A DNA stretch of 64,000 nucleotides from Bowmanella pacifica (GTDB taxonomy: Bacteria > Pseudomonadota > Gammaproteobacteria > Enterobacterales > Alteromonadaceae): assembly GCF_014645355.1 (NCBI RefSeq), contig NZ_BMLS01000008.1, forward strand, positions 156,106 through 220,105, written 5' to 3'. The notes under the pieces are model-generated. The model was not told the DNA's origin. It saw nothing but the letters and a program-made list of their open reading frames with translations, and did no database searches. Shown here one piece after another: positions 1-8,680 of this stretch. Numbering within the stretch: the first letter of the stretch is position 1; each line of letters starts with the position of its first letter. Position numbers and translations under genes: made by a program.

Positions 1-311
1 AAGGCAAAGGTTCGCAGACCGGGAATGTCAAGGTGGTTCCGGAGTTAGCGCGAATGGTGACCTTTCGAAGAATTAACCTGACGGAGCACAAGTGGGATAT
101 TGATGGGCCGGTGGATGTGATTTTTTGTCGTAATGTGATGATCTATTTTGATAAACCCACTCAGTTAGAAATTCTGCAGCGTATGGTGAGGCTGCTGAAG
201 CCTGATGGGCTTTACATTGCGGGCCATTCTGAAAACTATAGCCATGCCACTCATCTGGTGCGGCACTTGGGAAAAACCACTTATCATCCCGCTCGGGTGC
301 AATCAGCATGA
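1..311 (+). CDS. cheR: CheR, chemotaxis protein methyltransferase (3' end only)
   Basis: C-terminal part of the S-adenosylmethionine-dependent enzyme that methylates glutamates on chemoreceptors in the adaptation arm of chemotaxis. The frame is open from the window edge, so the true start lies upstream; an internal ATG at 33 is not the start. Visible family motifs are FCRNVMIYF (SAM-domain strand followed by the conserved Asn-Tyr-Phe segment) and GHSEN near the end. The stop overlaps the cheD start in an ATGA junction, indicating translational coupling, and cheB follows, so this is the end of a che operon. The N-terminal helical domain and GxG SAM loop are outside the window. The identification is secure; only about 100 residues are visible. 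Confidence 0.93.
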   Translation, partial: GKGSQTGNVKVVPELARMVTFRRINLTEHKWDIDGPVDVIFCRNVMIYFDKPTQLEILQRMVRLLKPDGLYIAGHSENYSHATHLVRHLGKTTYHPARVQSA

Positions 312-922
312 ATGCCTTTGAACTGAATAATCAGCATTTGGCACCCAATCGCTATTTTGATCGCCACTTTGAGTGCGAAGCGGTAAAGATCCTACCTGGT
401 GAGTACTTTGTCACAGCAGACGGCATCATGATTGTCACCGTCCTGGGCTCCTGTGTATCGGTGTGTTTGCGCGATCCGGTGCGCTGCGTAGGTGGTATGA
501 ACCATTTTCTGCTGCCAAATGAAGGTGGGCCGGACAATTCTGCCTGGTCGGATTCGGCGCGCTATGGTGTTTATGCCATGGAGATACTAATTAATCATTT
601 GATTAAACTAGGGGCTAAGCGCAGCAGCTTGGAAGCAAAAGTGTTTGGGGGAGGGAATGTACTTCGTGGGCTCACCTCAAATACCGTTGGAGAGCGAAAT
701 TGCGAGTTTGTGCTGGAGTTCTTGCGTATTGAGCAAATCCCAGTTGTTGCTAGTGATTTGTTAGATCAGTATCCGCGTAAAGTTTACTTCTTCCCGAGCA
801 GTGGCAAAGTCATGGTGCGAAAAATCAAGTCTCTGCACAACACCACCATTATGGACCGGGAGAGTGAATACCGTATGCGTATTCGTCATGCGCCCAAAAG
901 TGGCGGTGTGGACTTGTTTTAG
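308..922 (+). CDS. cheD: CheD, chemoreceptor glutamine deamidase
   Basis: Deamidates receptor glutamines to glutamates, creating methylation sites for CheR and CheB; in other bacteria it also works with CheC phosphatase. The protein has 204 residues. The catalytic region reads TVLGSCVSV (nucleophile Cys49, nearby Thr44) followed by GGMNHFLLP (His66), matching the CheD Cys-His-Thr arrangement. A further conserved stretch is GGGNV and TVGERN. It starts inside the cheR stop codon (ATGA), so translation is coupled, and ends 9 bases before cheB. About 20 N-terminal residues precede the core and a basic tail of about 40 residues follows it, longer than the minimal Thermotoga protein but usual in proteobacteria. 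No cheC is visible. Confidence 0.93.
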   Translation: MNAFELNNQHLAPNRYFDRHFECEAVKILPGEYFVTADGIMIVTVLGSCVSVCLRDPVRCVGGMNHFLLPNEGGPDNSAWSDSARYGVYAMEILINHLIKLGAKRSSLEAKVFGGGNVLRGLTSNTVGERNCEFVLEFLRIEQIPVVASDLLDQYPRKVYFFPSSGKVMVRKIKSLHNTTIMDRESEYRMRIRHAPKSGGVDLF

Positions 923-931
923 GAAACGTCT

Positions 932-1978
932 ATGAGCATTAAAGTGCTGGTCGTGGATGATTCGGCGTTGATTAGGCAATTACTGGGTGAAATCATTCGC
1001 CAGGCCCCTGATATGCAACTCGTTGGTGTGGCACAAGATGCTTATGTGGCAAGGGATCTGGTTAATCAACGCGCGCCTGATGTCATTACTCTGGATATAG
1101 AAATGCCCAAGGTGGATGGCCTGACATTTCTGGACAAGTTAATGAAAGCCAGGCCCACACCAGTATTGATGATATCGACACTGACCGAAGCAGGCGCAGA
1201 AGCCACACTCAGAGCACTGGAATTGGGGGCGGTTGATTTTATTGCCAAGCCCAAGCTGGATGTGGCCCAAGGTATAGAACAATACAGTCAGCAAATACTG
1301 GATAAAATTCGCATGGCTGCCACATCTCGTGTCCGTAAAGTGCAGCGAACTGCTTCAGTATCATCTCCCCCTTATGTGAATACTGGCACAGAGAAGATCA
1401 TTGCTATTGGTGCATCGACCGGAGGAACCGAAGCTATCAAGGAAGTGCTTACCGGCTTGCCTGCCAACAGCCCCGCTGTTGTTATCACTCAGCATATGCC
1501 TCCGGGGTTTACCACGACTTACGCCAAAAGGCTCGACGGGCTTTGCGCTCTCTCTGTCAGTGAGGCAAAAGACGGTATGCGGGTACTCCCCGGCCACGCA
1601 TATTTAGCGCCAGGCAACTTACATCTGTGTATTGAAAAATATGGTGCTGACTACCGGATAAGGCTGTTTGATACAGAGCGGGTCAGTGGACATAAGCCAT
1701 CCGTTGATGTGATGTTTCAATCGTTAGCGGAGTGTGCAGGTAAAAATGTGTTGGCGGTCATATTAACCGGCATGGGCAAGGATGGCGCACTTGGTATGCA
1801 GGCTATTAAAGCAGTCGGAGGCACCACGCTGGCACAAGATGAAGAAAGTTGTGTGGTTTTTGGTATGCCTAAGGAAGCCATAAGGCTGGGCGGGGTAGAT
1901 AAGGTATTGCCGCTGGGTGAAATCAGCAGAACCGCCTTGGAGGTATTGAGCCGGTTAGGGGCCGGTACGCGCCTATAG
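932..1978 (+). CDS. cheB: CheB, receptor methylesterase / response regulator
   Basis: Response regulator that removes receptor methyl groups (and can deamidate glutamines) after phosphorylation by CheA. Residues 1-120 are a receiver domain with acidic pair Asp9-Asp10, phosphoacceptor Asp55 (TLDIEMP) and Lys106 (AKPK). A linker of about 35 residues leads to the methylesterase domain, with catalytic Ser162 (GASTGG), His188 (TQHMPPG) and Asp284 (GMGKDGA). The length of 348 residues is normal. It is the last gene of the cheR-cheD-cheB run; the next plus-strand gene is about 150 bases away and is unrelated. Rated highly because both domains and all active-site residues are present. Confidence 0.96.
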   Translation: MSIKVLVVDDSALIRQLLGEIIRQAPDMQLVGVAQDAYVARDLVNQRAPDVITLDIEMPKVDGLTFLDKLMKARPTPVLMISTLTEAGAEATLRALELGAVDFIAKPKLDVAQGIEQYSQQILDKIRMAATSRVRKVQRTASVSSPPYVNTGTEKIIAIGASTGGTEAIKEVLTGLPANSPAVVITQHMPPGFTTTYAKRLDGLCALSVSEAKDGMRVLPGHAYLAPGNLHLCIEKYGADYRIRLFDTERVSGHKPSVDVMFQSLAECAGKNVLAVILTGMGKDGALGMQAIKAVGGTTLAQDEESCVVFGMPKEAIRLGGVDKVLPLGEISRTALEVLSRLGAGTRL

Positions 1979-2088
1979 CCTCACGGTGCTTACCCATATA
2001 TTGATCTGTTCATTTATTGAACTTTTTACATGCATAATAGCGCGGTCTGACTCCAGTATTATCATGATACTCAGAGGGTTAAATCAAA

Positions 2089-2106
2089 ATATTATTGGAA
2101 TAATAT
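2089..2106. promoter_or_regulatory. AT-rich perfect palindrome before lipoprotein gene
   Basis: ATATTATT-GG-AATAATAT is an 8-bp perfect inverted repeat ending 18 bases before the lipoprotein start at 2125. It could be an operator or simply AT-rich promoter DNA. No known regulator motif was recognised. Confidence 0.25.
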
Positions 2107-2124
2107 GCATAAAAGGGAAGACCG

Positions 2125-2589
2125 ATGAAATACAAATGCCTCCTTGGCTTTTTTGCCCTGATGTTAAGTGGCTGCAACTCCACCAACAGTGGCTCAACCA
2201 ATGACTTTAACAGCGAAACGTTGTTTCAGGATTTCATTGCTAATCAGGAGCTCAAAAGTATCAATAAAGCCGCTCCCTTTATTCTTTCAGACTATATGAT
2301 TCTGGATGATCAACATGTGGCTTTGGTAACTCGAAATAGAAAGTACTTTTTAGCCTCACTATCCAGTGCACCATGTGCGAAGCTCGAATTTGCCGAACGT
2401 ATTGGGATACTACAGCAAGAAAAAGAGGTGGCCGCAGCTGGAGATCAAATTGTCAGGGTAGGTTATGAGCAACAAGGTTGTGTTATCGACACCTTGTTTA
2501 AATTGAATCGCGTACAATACGAAGAGCTATCCAATTTAAATATAAAACGTCGCTATAACACCAACATTAATGCTCCGACACGCTTTTAG
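2125..2589 (+). CDS. Small lipoprotein of unknown function
   Basis: I do not recognise the family. The product has 154 residues with a clear lipoprotein signal: two basic residues, a hydrophobic stretch and the lipobox LSGC, placing the lipidated cysteine at about residue 17. The mature part begins with a Ser/Thr/Asn-rich linker and contains two further cysteines that could form a disulfide in the periplasm. A purine-rich ribosome-binding site (AGGGAAG) precedes the ATG, which supports this start over an upstream overlapping frame at 1986. It stands alone between cheB and the convergent ssrA gene. The outer-membrane or periplasmic location is inferred from the signal; no role can be given. 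Confidence 0.8.
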   Translation: MKYKCLLGFFALMLSGCNSTNSGSTNDFNSETLFQDFIANQELKSINKAAPFILSDYMILDDQHVALVTRNRKYFLASLSSAPCAKLEFAERIGILQQEKEVAAAGDQIVRVGYEQQGCVIDTLFKLNRVQYEELSNLNIKRRYNTNINAPTRF

Positions 2590-2625
2590 TCAGCTTTAGC
2601 TTACGTAGGCGAAATTGGCGTCAAT

Positions 2626-2650
2626 AAAAAAAACCGTGTAATTTACACGG
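2626..2650 (-). terminator. Rho-independent terminator of ssrA
   Basis: Read on the minus strand, an 8-bp stem (CCGTGTAA/TTACACGG, a tiny loop) at 2634-2650 is followed by eight U residues (2633-2626). It lies 11 bases beyond the CCA end of tmRNA. Confidence 0.9.
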
Positions 2651-2660
2651 GTCTTTTATT

Positions 2661-3020
2661 TGGTGGAGCTGGCGGGACTTGAACCCGCGTCCAGAAAGCG
2701 TCAACCGTTGGTACTACATGCTTAGTCTGTCTTTTATTTAACTACGTTGGACTCCGGCAGACAGGATTCCTAGTAGCTGTCCTGATACTATTTCGCGGTT
2801 CAACCTCAGGAAGTTTCCCTCGCTAGTCCATGATGATGACCTTCCGAACCTCTACCCATGGACAAGGCCAGAGTGGAAGGGCACTAAACCGGTTATTAAG
2901 CGGCTAGTGCGTAGTTTTCGTCGTTTGCGACTACTTTAAAGTGGCTTTTTTAAGAGGCCAGCCACAACCTCTGCATGCACCTCGGGCGTCCTGAATCCTG
3001 TCGAATCCAAAATCAGCCCC
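2661..3020 (-). ncRNA. ssrA: tmRNA (transfer-messenger RNA)
   Basis: One-piece tmRNA of 360 nt that rescues stalled ribosomes together with SmpB. The 5' end reads GGGGCTGATTTTGGATTCGA and the 3' end forms a tRNA-like acceptor and T arm (GGTTCAAGTCC) finishing in an encoded CCA at 2663-2661. The messenger part at 2928-2899 encodes ANDENYALAA followed by two consecutive TAA stops (2898-2893). With the alanine delivered by the charged tmRNA this gives the same tag as E. coli. smpB lies directly upstream on the same strand. The 5' and 3' ends are set by the pairing of the acceptor stem and are probably exact to within a base. Confidence 0.98.
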
Positions 3021-3061
3021 GAAATGGGTATCGCCAGACGCATAATCAGGCGAGTAAGCTG

Positions 3062-3091
3062 ATCATAGCACAAGAAAATTACACTTGTCTT
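3062..3091 (-). promoter_or_regulatory. Candidate ssrA promoter
   Basis: On the minus strand AAGACA (3091-3086), an 18-base spacer and TATGAT (3067-3062) form a sigma-70-type promoter about 40 bases before the mature tmRNA 5' end. A short leader removed by RNase P is therefore expected. Confidence 0.6.
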
Positions 3092-3119
3092 GCGCTTTGT
3101 ATCAACCTGCTGATTAGTA

Positions 3120-3599
3120 TCAGCTTTTATGCTTCATAAGGCGCTCTTTCTGCCTCTGCCAGTCGCGATCCTTGATGGTATCCCGCTTATCTTGGTTTTG
3201 CTTTCCCTTCGCCAGGTAGATTTCAACTTTAACCCAGCATTTTTTCCAGTACATGGCCGTTGCGACGATGGAATAGCCTTTTTGCTCGCGGGCACCAAGC
3301 AGACGATTTAACTCTCGTTTGTTCAGCAAGAGCTTGCGGCTGCGGTCAGGATCACAAATAACGTGACTGGACGCTTCCTTCAGGGGCTGAATTGTTGCCC
3401 CTAACAGGTAAGCCTCGCCGTTCTGAATAATGACATAACTATCCGCAATATTGACCTTTCCGGCCCGGATACTTTTGACTTCCCAGCCCTGCAAGGAAAT
3501 ACCGGCCTCGAGCTTATCTTCCAGGAAGTACTCGTGCCTAGCCTTCTTATTCAGCGCAATGGTGCCGCTTTGATTGGATTTGGTGTTCTTCTTTTTCAT
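3120..3599 (-). CDS. smpB: SmpB, tmRNA-binding protein
   Basis: Small basic protein that binds the tRNA-like domain of tmRNA and places it in the A site of stalled ribosomes. It has 159 residues, the usual length. The OB-fold core includes ARHEYFLED and the conserved [13 protein letters not shown]; the C-terminal tail [14 protein letters not shown] is the segment that enters the mRNA channel as a helix and is conserved here, including the DKR and the DW-type motif. It lies about 100 bases upstream of ssrA on the same strand, so the two partners are neighbours, although ssrA seems to have its own promoter. The divergent ratA gene begins about 100 bases away. Confidence 0.97.
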   Translation of the reverse strand: MKKKNTKSNQSGTIALNKKARHEYFLEDKLEAGISLQGWEVKSIRAGKVNIADSYVIIQNGEAYLLGATIQPLKEASSHVICDPDRSRKLLLNKRELNRLLGAREQKGYSIVATAMYWKKCWVKVEIYLAKGKQNQDKRDTIKDRDWQRQKERLMKHKS

Positions 3600-3703
3600 G
3601 GCGGCGTATTATACTGCAACGAATTTTTTTGTCTGCGACGACGTATAAAATATTTATCGGCGGGCAATTTTTCGCCCTAAGTAGGGCTGACAGAGGAGAA
3701 TTG

Positions 3704-4138
3704 ATGCCAAACGTGAATCGCAGTGCACTGGTTGCTTACAGTGCCGAATCCATGTTTGATCTGGTTAATGATGTGAATGCTTATCCCCGTTTCCTACCTG
3801 GTTGTGCAGAAACCCGCATCTTAGCAGCAGATAATGAATGTATGAAAGCCTCGTTACTTGTCAGTAAAGGCGGCTTGAAACAGTGGTTCACCACGCAGAA
3901 TCAGTTAAAACGTGGTGAGTTTATACATATGCAACTCATTGATGGCCCTTTTACCCATTTGAGTGGGGGCTGGCGCTTTATTCCATTGACTGAACATGCT
4001 TGTAAGATTGAACTTAATTTAGAGTTTGAGTTTTCCAGCCGACTAGCGGAAATGGCGTTTGGCAAAGCGTTCTCGGCCATCGCGAGTAATATGGTGGCCG
4101 CCTTTACCGAGCGAGCCAAGGAGGTCTACGGTGACTGA
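3704..4138 (+). CDS. ratA: RatA, START-like (COQ10 family) protein
   Basis: Member of the polyketide cyclase/START family related to mitochondrial Coq10, described in E. coli as a ribosome-associating toxin and often proposed to bind ubiquinone. I choose ATG 3704 because it follows a strong GAGGAGAA site; a longer frame open to 3629 has no such site. This gives 144 residues, the normal length, beginning PNVNRSALV. Conserved pieces are [18 protein letters not shown] and PGC near the start and GGWRF in the middle. Its last 8 bases overlap the start of rnfH, the usual gammaproteobacterial pairing. Whether it is a toxin or a quinone-binding protein here cannot be decided from sequence. Confidence 0.92.
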   Translation: MPNVNRSALVAYSAESMFDLVNDVNAYPRFLPGCAETRILAADNECMKASLLVSKGGLKQWFTTQNQLKRGEFIHMQLIDGPFTHLSGGWRFIPLTEHACKIELNLEFEFSSRLAEMAFGKAFSAIASNMVAAFTERAKEVYGD

Positions 4139-4484
4139 GAAGCAGATCCGTCTTGAAGTGGTTTATGCGCTTGCTGATAAACAAGCCTTATTGGAAGTAG
4201 TGGTGGAAAAAGGCACTACGGTGCAGGATGCTATTCGCGCTTCGGGTATACTCAAACGTTTTCCTGATATCGATTTGAACGAAACTAAGGTGGGGATATG
4301 GTATCGCACCTGTAAGCTTACCGACGAGCCAAAGGATGGTGATCGTATTGCTATCTACCGACCACTAATTGCCGACCCGAAGGACGCACGGCGAAGACGC
4401 GCAGAGAAAGCTAAAGATGAGGGACGAGCGGATAAGGTCACCGGCGGCAGGGTAAATCCCCTTCGCGCAGAAAAAGATGAATAA
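4131..4484 (+). CDS. rnfH: RnfH/RatB family ubiquitin-like protein
   Basis: Small beta-grasp protein (UPF0125, RnfH/RatB). The start is GTG 4131, preceded by GGAGG and overlapping the ratA stop by 8 bases; the frame is open further upstream but that region is inside ratA. The 117-residue product contains [17 protein letters not shown] and [22 protein letters not shown], typical of the family, ending in RIAIYRPL and a charged tail. Despite the name there is no rnf electron-transport cluster nearby; the partner is ratA. Function is poorly known, so the name marks the family rather than a role. Confidence 0.9.
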   Translation: MTEKQIRLEVVYALADKQALLEVVVEKGTTVQDAIRASGILKRFPDIDLNETKVGIWYRTCKLTDEPKDGDRIAIYRPLIADPKDARRRRAEKAKDEGRADKVTGGRVNPLRAEKDE

Positions 4485-4492
4485 GCTGCTAT

Positions 4493-4532
4493 CCAAACCG
4501 TTCTCACTGTATGTAAAGTGAGAACGGTTTGG
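4493..4532. terminator. Perfect 15-bp hairpin between convergent rnfH and bamE
   Basis: CCAAACCGTTCTCAC and its exact complement flank a 10-base loop. It sits between converging genes and probably ends transcription from both sides, although neither side has a long U run. Confidence 0.6.
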
Positions 4533-4538
4533 TGGAGA

Positions 4539-4889
4539 TCACTGATCCAAAGGCGTGTTGAATGTTTCAGCTAAGGTAAAGTCACCTTCAACCTTACTGA
4601 TTTTTCCAGCATCGAAATAAATGATCAGTTCTTTGCGAATATGCTCATCACTCATACCGCGCTTCATGGTGTACACGTAGTACCATTTATCCTGGTTAAA
4701 TGGATCATTAACCACAGGCTGACCAAGAATATAGACAACCTGTTCTTTGCTCATTTCGATGCGCAATTTGTCTACATCTTTCTGATCCAGGTAATTGCCC
4801 TGCGGTATATCAATACGGTAAATCCAACTACTGCAAGCCTGCAGGCTGGCCAACACTAAAAGGCTGATGGCGAGTTTTTTGTACTTCAT
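4539..4889 (-). CDS. bamE: BamE, outer-membrane assembly lipoprotein
   Basis: Lipoprotein subunit of the BAM complex that folds beta-barrel proteins into the outer membrane (formerly SmpA/OmlA). The start at 4889 gives a lipoprotein signal peptide (KYKKLAISLLVLASLQAC, lipobox LQAC); a longer frame to 4958 would put non-signal residues in front. The mature domain has the family pattern YRIDIPQGN, then MSKEQVVYILGQP, then KWYYVYT. The length of 116 residues matches E. coli BamE (113). It converges on rnfH and is downstream of recN, the order seen in many gammaproteobacteria. Confidence 0.95.
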   Translation of the reverse strand: MKYKKLAISLLVLASLQACSSWIYRIDIPQGNYLDQKDVDKLRIEMSKEQVVYILGQPVVNDPFNQDKWYYVYTMKRGMSDEHIRKELIIYFDAGKISKVEGDFTLAETFNTPLDQ

Positions 4890-5124
4890 GTTGTTCTGAT
4901 TCTCTGAGGAAGGCTGCATCCTAACGTAGTTGGCTTGTAGCTGTCCAATTCCATACATTTAAGTGAGTCGGTTTTGTGTTCAGTTTGAACTGACCCACAG
5001 GATAAAGAAGCGCCCGAAACAAGCTCTAACCTGTTCCGGGCTCCTCCACACGCTAAACTGATAATAACGATTTGCTGTGACAATAAATGGGGTTCAGCAG
5101 CAAACTTTCAATGGATTGGAAAAA

Positions 5125-6792
5125 TTACAGGCCTAAAAGTTCCCTAGCATTAGCCAAAGCGGTGTCGGTCAGTTTATCGCCGGCCAGCAATCTGGCCAGC
5201 TCCTCTATGCGCTGTTGCTGTGCTAGGGGAATCATATGGGTTTCTGTGGTTTTGCCATCACTGAATTTGGTTACCAGCATCTGATGGTGGGCACAGGCTG
5301 CAACTTGCGGTAAGTGTGTAACACAAAGCACCTGAGCGTCTTGCCCCAGTCTTCGTAGCAATTGCCCAACCACGGATGCGGTAGGACCGCTGATGCCGGT
5401 ATCTACTTCGTCAAAAATCATAGTAGGTACTTTATGATTGGCACTGGCGATAACTTGTACCGCCAGTCCGATACGTGATAACTCGCCGCCTGAAGCGACT
5501 TTTTCCAACAAATCGGCAGGTTGCCCGGGGTTGGTGGCCACCACAAAGCGGATAACATCCTGCCCTTGCCGGTTGATAGCCATTTGTGGGTCAAACTGTA
5601 CCTGAATGGCAAAACTGGCCTGACTCATGTTCATCTGGCGAATTTCGTTTTGTACTTGCTCTGCCAGTTTTTGCGCCGCTGTCTGACGTGAACGACTTAA
5701 GACCTCTGCTGTTTGTATGTAAGCTTGCTTTAATTGCTCCAGTGTGAGCGCCAATGCCTCAAGTTGATTGTCATCTTGCTGTAATTGCGCGAACTCCTGA
5801 ACCAGAGATTGGTGGTATTCATATAACCCCTCTGGCATCACCTGATGCTTTCTGGCTAGCTCCATGGCTTTTGAAAAGCGAGCTTCCACCTGCTGCATCC
5901 TGAACGGATCCACTTCCAGGCCGTCAATATAGTCGCGCAACTGCTGAGAGGCTTCATCTACCTGGATGTTGGCTTCTGATAACAGGTCAACAATAGGAGT
6001 TAAACTGGCATCATGCTCCTGTAGCTCCGACAGCCTGTCGATTGCATGTTGAATAATAGATAAAGCATTGATGTCGTCTGCATCATACAACTGATGGAAG
6101 CTGGTCTGGGATTGTTCCAGCAGAGATTGACTATGGCTTAGGCGCTTGTGCTCTACTTCAAGCTGCTCGAACTCGCTTTCCTCTATGGCAAATTCATCCA
6201 GTTCCTGAACCTGGTATGCCAGCAACTGACGTCTGGCTTCCCGATGTTGCTGATTGTCTTGCAATAACTGATATTGTTTGCGGGTTTCCTGCAATTGTTG
6301 ATAGCGGTTCAGCAGCTCCTGCAGTAAATCAGGATGGTTGGCATAGTTATCCAATAACTCTCGCTGAACATCGGCTTTTAATAACTGCTGATGGGCATGC
6401 TGGCCATGAATGTTAACCAGGTACTGGCCTAGACCTTTTAATTGCTGTAACGAAACCGGTGCCCCGTTTATATAGGCTTTTGAGCGTCCCTCACAAGAGA
6501 TAACCCGTCGAATAACGCATTCCTGATCGTCTTCCTGCAGCTCCTGAGAAGTTAACCATTGCTGTGCAAGTGGCAGATTATGTAAGGCAAAACAGGCAGT
6601 GATTTCCGCTTTGTCGGCGCCTTTACGCACCATACTGGCTTCCGCTCTGTCGCCTAAGCACAAACTTAGCGCATCTATGGCAATAGATTTACCTGCTCCG
6701 GTTTCACCGGTAATGGCGGTCATACCGCTATGTAATTCGATATCTAAGGACTGAACAATAGCAAAGTTACGTACAGAGAGTTGCAGCAGCAT
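5125..6792 (-). CDS. recN: RecN, DNA double-strand break repair ATPase
   Basis: SMC-like ATPase acting early in recombinational repair. The 555-residue protein has Walker A GETGAGKS at residues 29-36, a central coiled-coil region very rich in Gln, Glu and Leu, the ABC signature ASGGELSR around residue 435 and Walker B MIFDEVDTGISG around residue 457. The start at 6792 gives the conserved opening LLQLSVRNFAIV. Two perfect LexA boxes lie 9 and 29 bases upstream, so this gene should be strongly SOS-induced, as recN is in E. coli. It is separated from upstream nadK by 109 bases. Confidence 0.97.
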   Translation of the reverse strand: MLLQLSVRNFAIVQSLDIELHSGMTAITGETGAGKSIAIDALSLCLGDRAEASMVRKGADKAEITACFALHNLPLAQQWLTSQELQEDDQECVIRRVISCEGRSKAYINGAPVSLQQLKGLGQYLVNIHGQHAHQQLLKADVQRELLDNYANHPDLLQELLNRYQQLQETRKQYQLLQDNQQHREARRQLLAYQVQELDEFAIEESEFEQLEVEHKRLSHSQSLLEQSQTSFHQLYDADDINALSIIQHAIDRLSELQEHDASLTPIVDLLSEANIQVDEASQQLRDYIDGLEVDPFRMQQVEARFSKAMELARKHQVMPEGLYEYHQSLVQEFAQLQQDDNQLEALALTLEQLKQAYIQTAEVLSRSRQTAAQKLAEQVQNEIRQMNMSQASFAIQVQFDPQMAINRQGQDVIRFVVATNPGQPADLLEKVASGGELSRIGLAVQVIASANHKVPTMIFDEVDTGISGPTASVVGQLLRRLGQDAQVLCVTHLPQVAACAHHQMLVTKFSDGKTTETHMIPLAQQQRIEELARLLAGDKLTDTALANARELLGL

Positions 6793-6800
6793 AGTATAAC

Positions 6801-6816
6801 CTGTTTATCTATACAG
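6801..6816 (-). promoter_or_regulatory. LexA box 1 of recN
   Basis: CTGT-TTATCTAT-ACAG matches the gammaproteobacterial SOS consensus CTGT-N8-ACAG exactly. It is centred about 16 bases before the recN start codon. Confidence 0.9.
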
Positions 6817-6820
6817 TTCT

Positions 6821-6836
6821 CTGTAACTATATACAG
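6821..6836 (-). promoter_or_regulatory. LexA box 2 of recN
   Basis: CTGT-AACTATAT-ACAG is a second exact SOS box whose centre lies 20 bases (about two helical turns) from the first, an arrangement suited to cooperative LexA binding. Confidence 0.9.
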
Positions 6837-6901
6837 TATTTGTTGTTTGTCCAGATGGGTGGGGAAAAAATATTCGAACCGGGGGGACTGAAGGCCATCG
6901 C

Positions 6902-7783
6902 TTAATAAAGCTTACTGCCCCAACCCAGTTTGGTGCGCAGCACATTAAAGTAATTGTAACTTTTAGGGTGAATCAAACGCAGGGTGTAAGGATTCTTGCG
7001 GATTTGTATTTCATCGCCGGGTAAGACACTGAGTACCACATGGCCATCACAACTAACCTGCAGCGCTTCGGTATTGTCATGAGATACCACCAAACGTACC
7101 ACGCTATTGGCATCCACGACTATGGGGCGACTGCTTAGGGTATGGGGAAACATGGGAACCAATGCGAGGGCATCCAGATTTGGCGTGAGAATGGGGCCCC
7201 CGCCGGATAAGGAGTAAGCTGTTGATCCTGTGGGAGTCGCCACAATCAATCCGTCAGAACGCTGACTGAAGACAAATTGATCGTCGATATGCACTTCAAA
7301 TTCCATCATATGAGCAACTTTGCCATGGTGCAGTACCGCTTCATTTACGGCGGCATTGCTGCTCTTCAACTGGCCATGTCGAAACACTTCCACTTCCAGT
7401 AGAAAACGTTGTTCGGTGGCGTAGTCACCGTCAAAGATACCATCAAGTTCAGTGGTGATATCTTCAGGGTGGATGTCGGTAAGAAATCCCAGATTACCGC
7501 GGTTAACCCCTACCACCCCGATGTTAAAGCGTGATAATACTCGCGCAGCACCAAGCATGTTGCCGTCACCGCCCACGACAATCGCCAGGTCGGCATGCTC
7601 GCCTATACCAACCAGGTCCATCACGTCCTGCGCATCAAAATCCAATTCACTGGCCACTCGTTCCTCTACCACTATGCGCTTGCCCTTGCCTTGCAAATAA
7701 GCATAAAGCGCCCGCAGGCTTTCATTTGCGCCCTCGTGGTGAGGCTTGCCAATCAGGCCAATACAATCGAATCGTTGTTGCAT
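6902..7783 (-). CDS. nadK: NAD kinase
   Basis: Phosphorylates NAD to NADP in the cytoplasm. The 293 residues match the E. coli enzyme. The GGDGN motif, which carries the catalytic Asp, is at residues 71-75; NEAVLH and the second conserved segment [15 protein letters not shown] follow. It lies divergent to grpE and upstream of recN, the classic grpE-nadK-recN neighbourhood of gammaproteobacteria. The ATG at 7783 is the first in-frame start and fits family N-termini ([10 protein letters not shown]). Confidence 0.97.
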   Translation of the reverse strand: MQQRFDCIGLIGKPHHEGANESLRALYAYLQGKGKRIVVEERVASELDFDAQDVMDLVGIGEHADLAIVVGGDGNMLGAARVLSRFNIGVVGVNRGNLGFLTDIHPEDITTELDGIFDGDYATEQRFLLEVEVFRHGQLKSSNAAVNEAVLHHGKVAHMMEFEVHIDDQFVFSQRSDGLIVATPTGSTAYSLSGGGPILTPNLDALALVPMFPHTLSSRPIVVDANSVVRLVVSHDNTEALQVSCDGHVVLSVLPGDEIQIRKNPYTLRLIHPKSYNYFNVLRTKLGWGSKLY

Positions 7784-7899
7784 ATTCAGGGTTTTCTAAT
7801 CGTCGGGCTATCTACTTGAAAATAATAAGGGTTAGTCGGCCAAAAGTCGCTGTTTAAAGTACATAACCGGATAATTTACATGGAAATGTCATCTTTGCC

Positions 7900-7927
7900 C
7901 TTGAATCGACGCTGGCGATCCCCATTT
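7900..7927 (+). promoter_or_regulatory. Sigma-32 heat-shock promoter of grpE
   Basis: CTTGAA (7900-7905), a 14-base spacer and CCCCATTT (7920-7927) match the sigma-32 (RpoH) consensus exactly. It lies 44 bases before the grpE start. Confidence 0.92.
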
Positions 7928-7971
7928 ACCCAATCGTTTTTGGCATTCTTTTAGGTATTACGGAGAGGCGA

Positions 7972-8562
7972 ATGAGCACCGAGCAGCAGCCACAACAAGA
8001 ACAGCAGCCACAGGAAGAGGTTATTCAGGAGCAGGCTCAGACTGAGTTGACACCTGAACAGCAGCGGATTGCCGAGTTAGAAAGTGCCCTGGTACAAGCG
8101 GAATCTACGCTTTCTGAACAGAAAGACTCTGTACTGCGTGCCAGAGCAGACATGGAAAATGCCCGCAAGCGCGCGGAAGCCGAAGTCGACAAAGCAAGAA
8201 AGTTCGCCTTGGAGCGATTTGCCGGTGAACTGCTAACCGTGATTGATAACCTGGAGCGAGCCCTGCAAGTGGCTGACGCCTCTAATGAGGCGGTGAAATC
8301 ACTGGTTGAAGGTGTTGCTATTACGCATAAGTCCTTTATTGCCACCATTGAAAAATTTGGCATGAAGGTTATCGACCCACAAGGCGAACAGTTCAACCCT
8401 GAGTTACATCAGGCCATGAGCATGCAGGAAAGTGCAGAGCTAGAGCCCAACTCGGTCATGGCAGTGATGCAGAAAGGTTATGAACTTAATGGTCGTTTGT
8501 TACGTCCGGCTATGGTGATGGTGTCCCGTGCACCGGAAGATGGCGTAGACGTTCAGGCATAA
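7972..8562 (+). CDS. grpE: GrpE, nucleotide exchange factor of DnaK
   Basis: Releases ADP from DnaK in the Hsp70 cycle and acts as a thermosensor. The protein has 196 residues: a Gln/Glu-rich N-terminus, a long dimerisation helix (residues 20-95, with [15 protein letters not shown]) and the C-terminal beta domain ([34 protein letters not shown]). A ribosome-binding site (GGAGAGG) precedes the ATG, and a consensus sigma-32 promoter stands upstream. The divergent neighbour is nadK and dnaK follows after 118 bases with its own heat-shock promoter. Confidence 0.97.
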   Translation: MSTEQQPQQEQQPQEEVIQEQAQTELTPEQQRIAELESALVQAESTLSEQKDSVLRARADMENARKRAEAEVDKARKFALERFAGELLTVIDNLERALQVADASNEAVKSLVEGVAITHKSFIATIEKFGMKVIDPQGEQFNPELHQAMSMQESAELEPNSVMAVMQKGYELNGRLLRPAMVMVSRAPEDGVDVQA

Positions 8563-8612
8563 GCCACAGCTAATAAACACACTTTATTTGGGGAATTTTT
8601 TTCGCCCGCTTG

Positions 8613-8640
8613 TTGAAAACAATCGCGCCGATCCCCACAA
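8613..8640 (+). promoter_or_regulatory. Sigma-32 promoter of dnaK
   Basis: TTGAAA (8613-8618), 14 bases, then CCCCACAA (8633-8640) closely matches the heat-shock consensus, 41 bases before dnaK. dnaK can thus be transcribed independently of grpE. Confidence 0.85.
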
Positions 8641-8680
8641 AGAAAGCATCAGTTTTTAAACGAATTTTCGGAGTAAAGTC

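Noticed and set aside
1986..2204. 72-codon plus-strand frame overlapping the lipoprotein start
   Set aside because: It conflicts with the better-supported lipoprotein gene, which has a ribosome-binding site and a lipobox.
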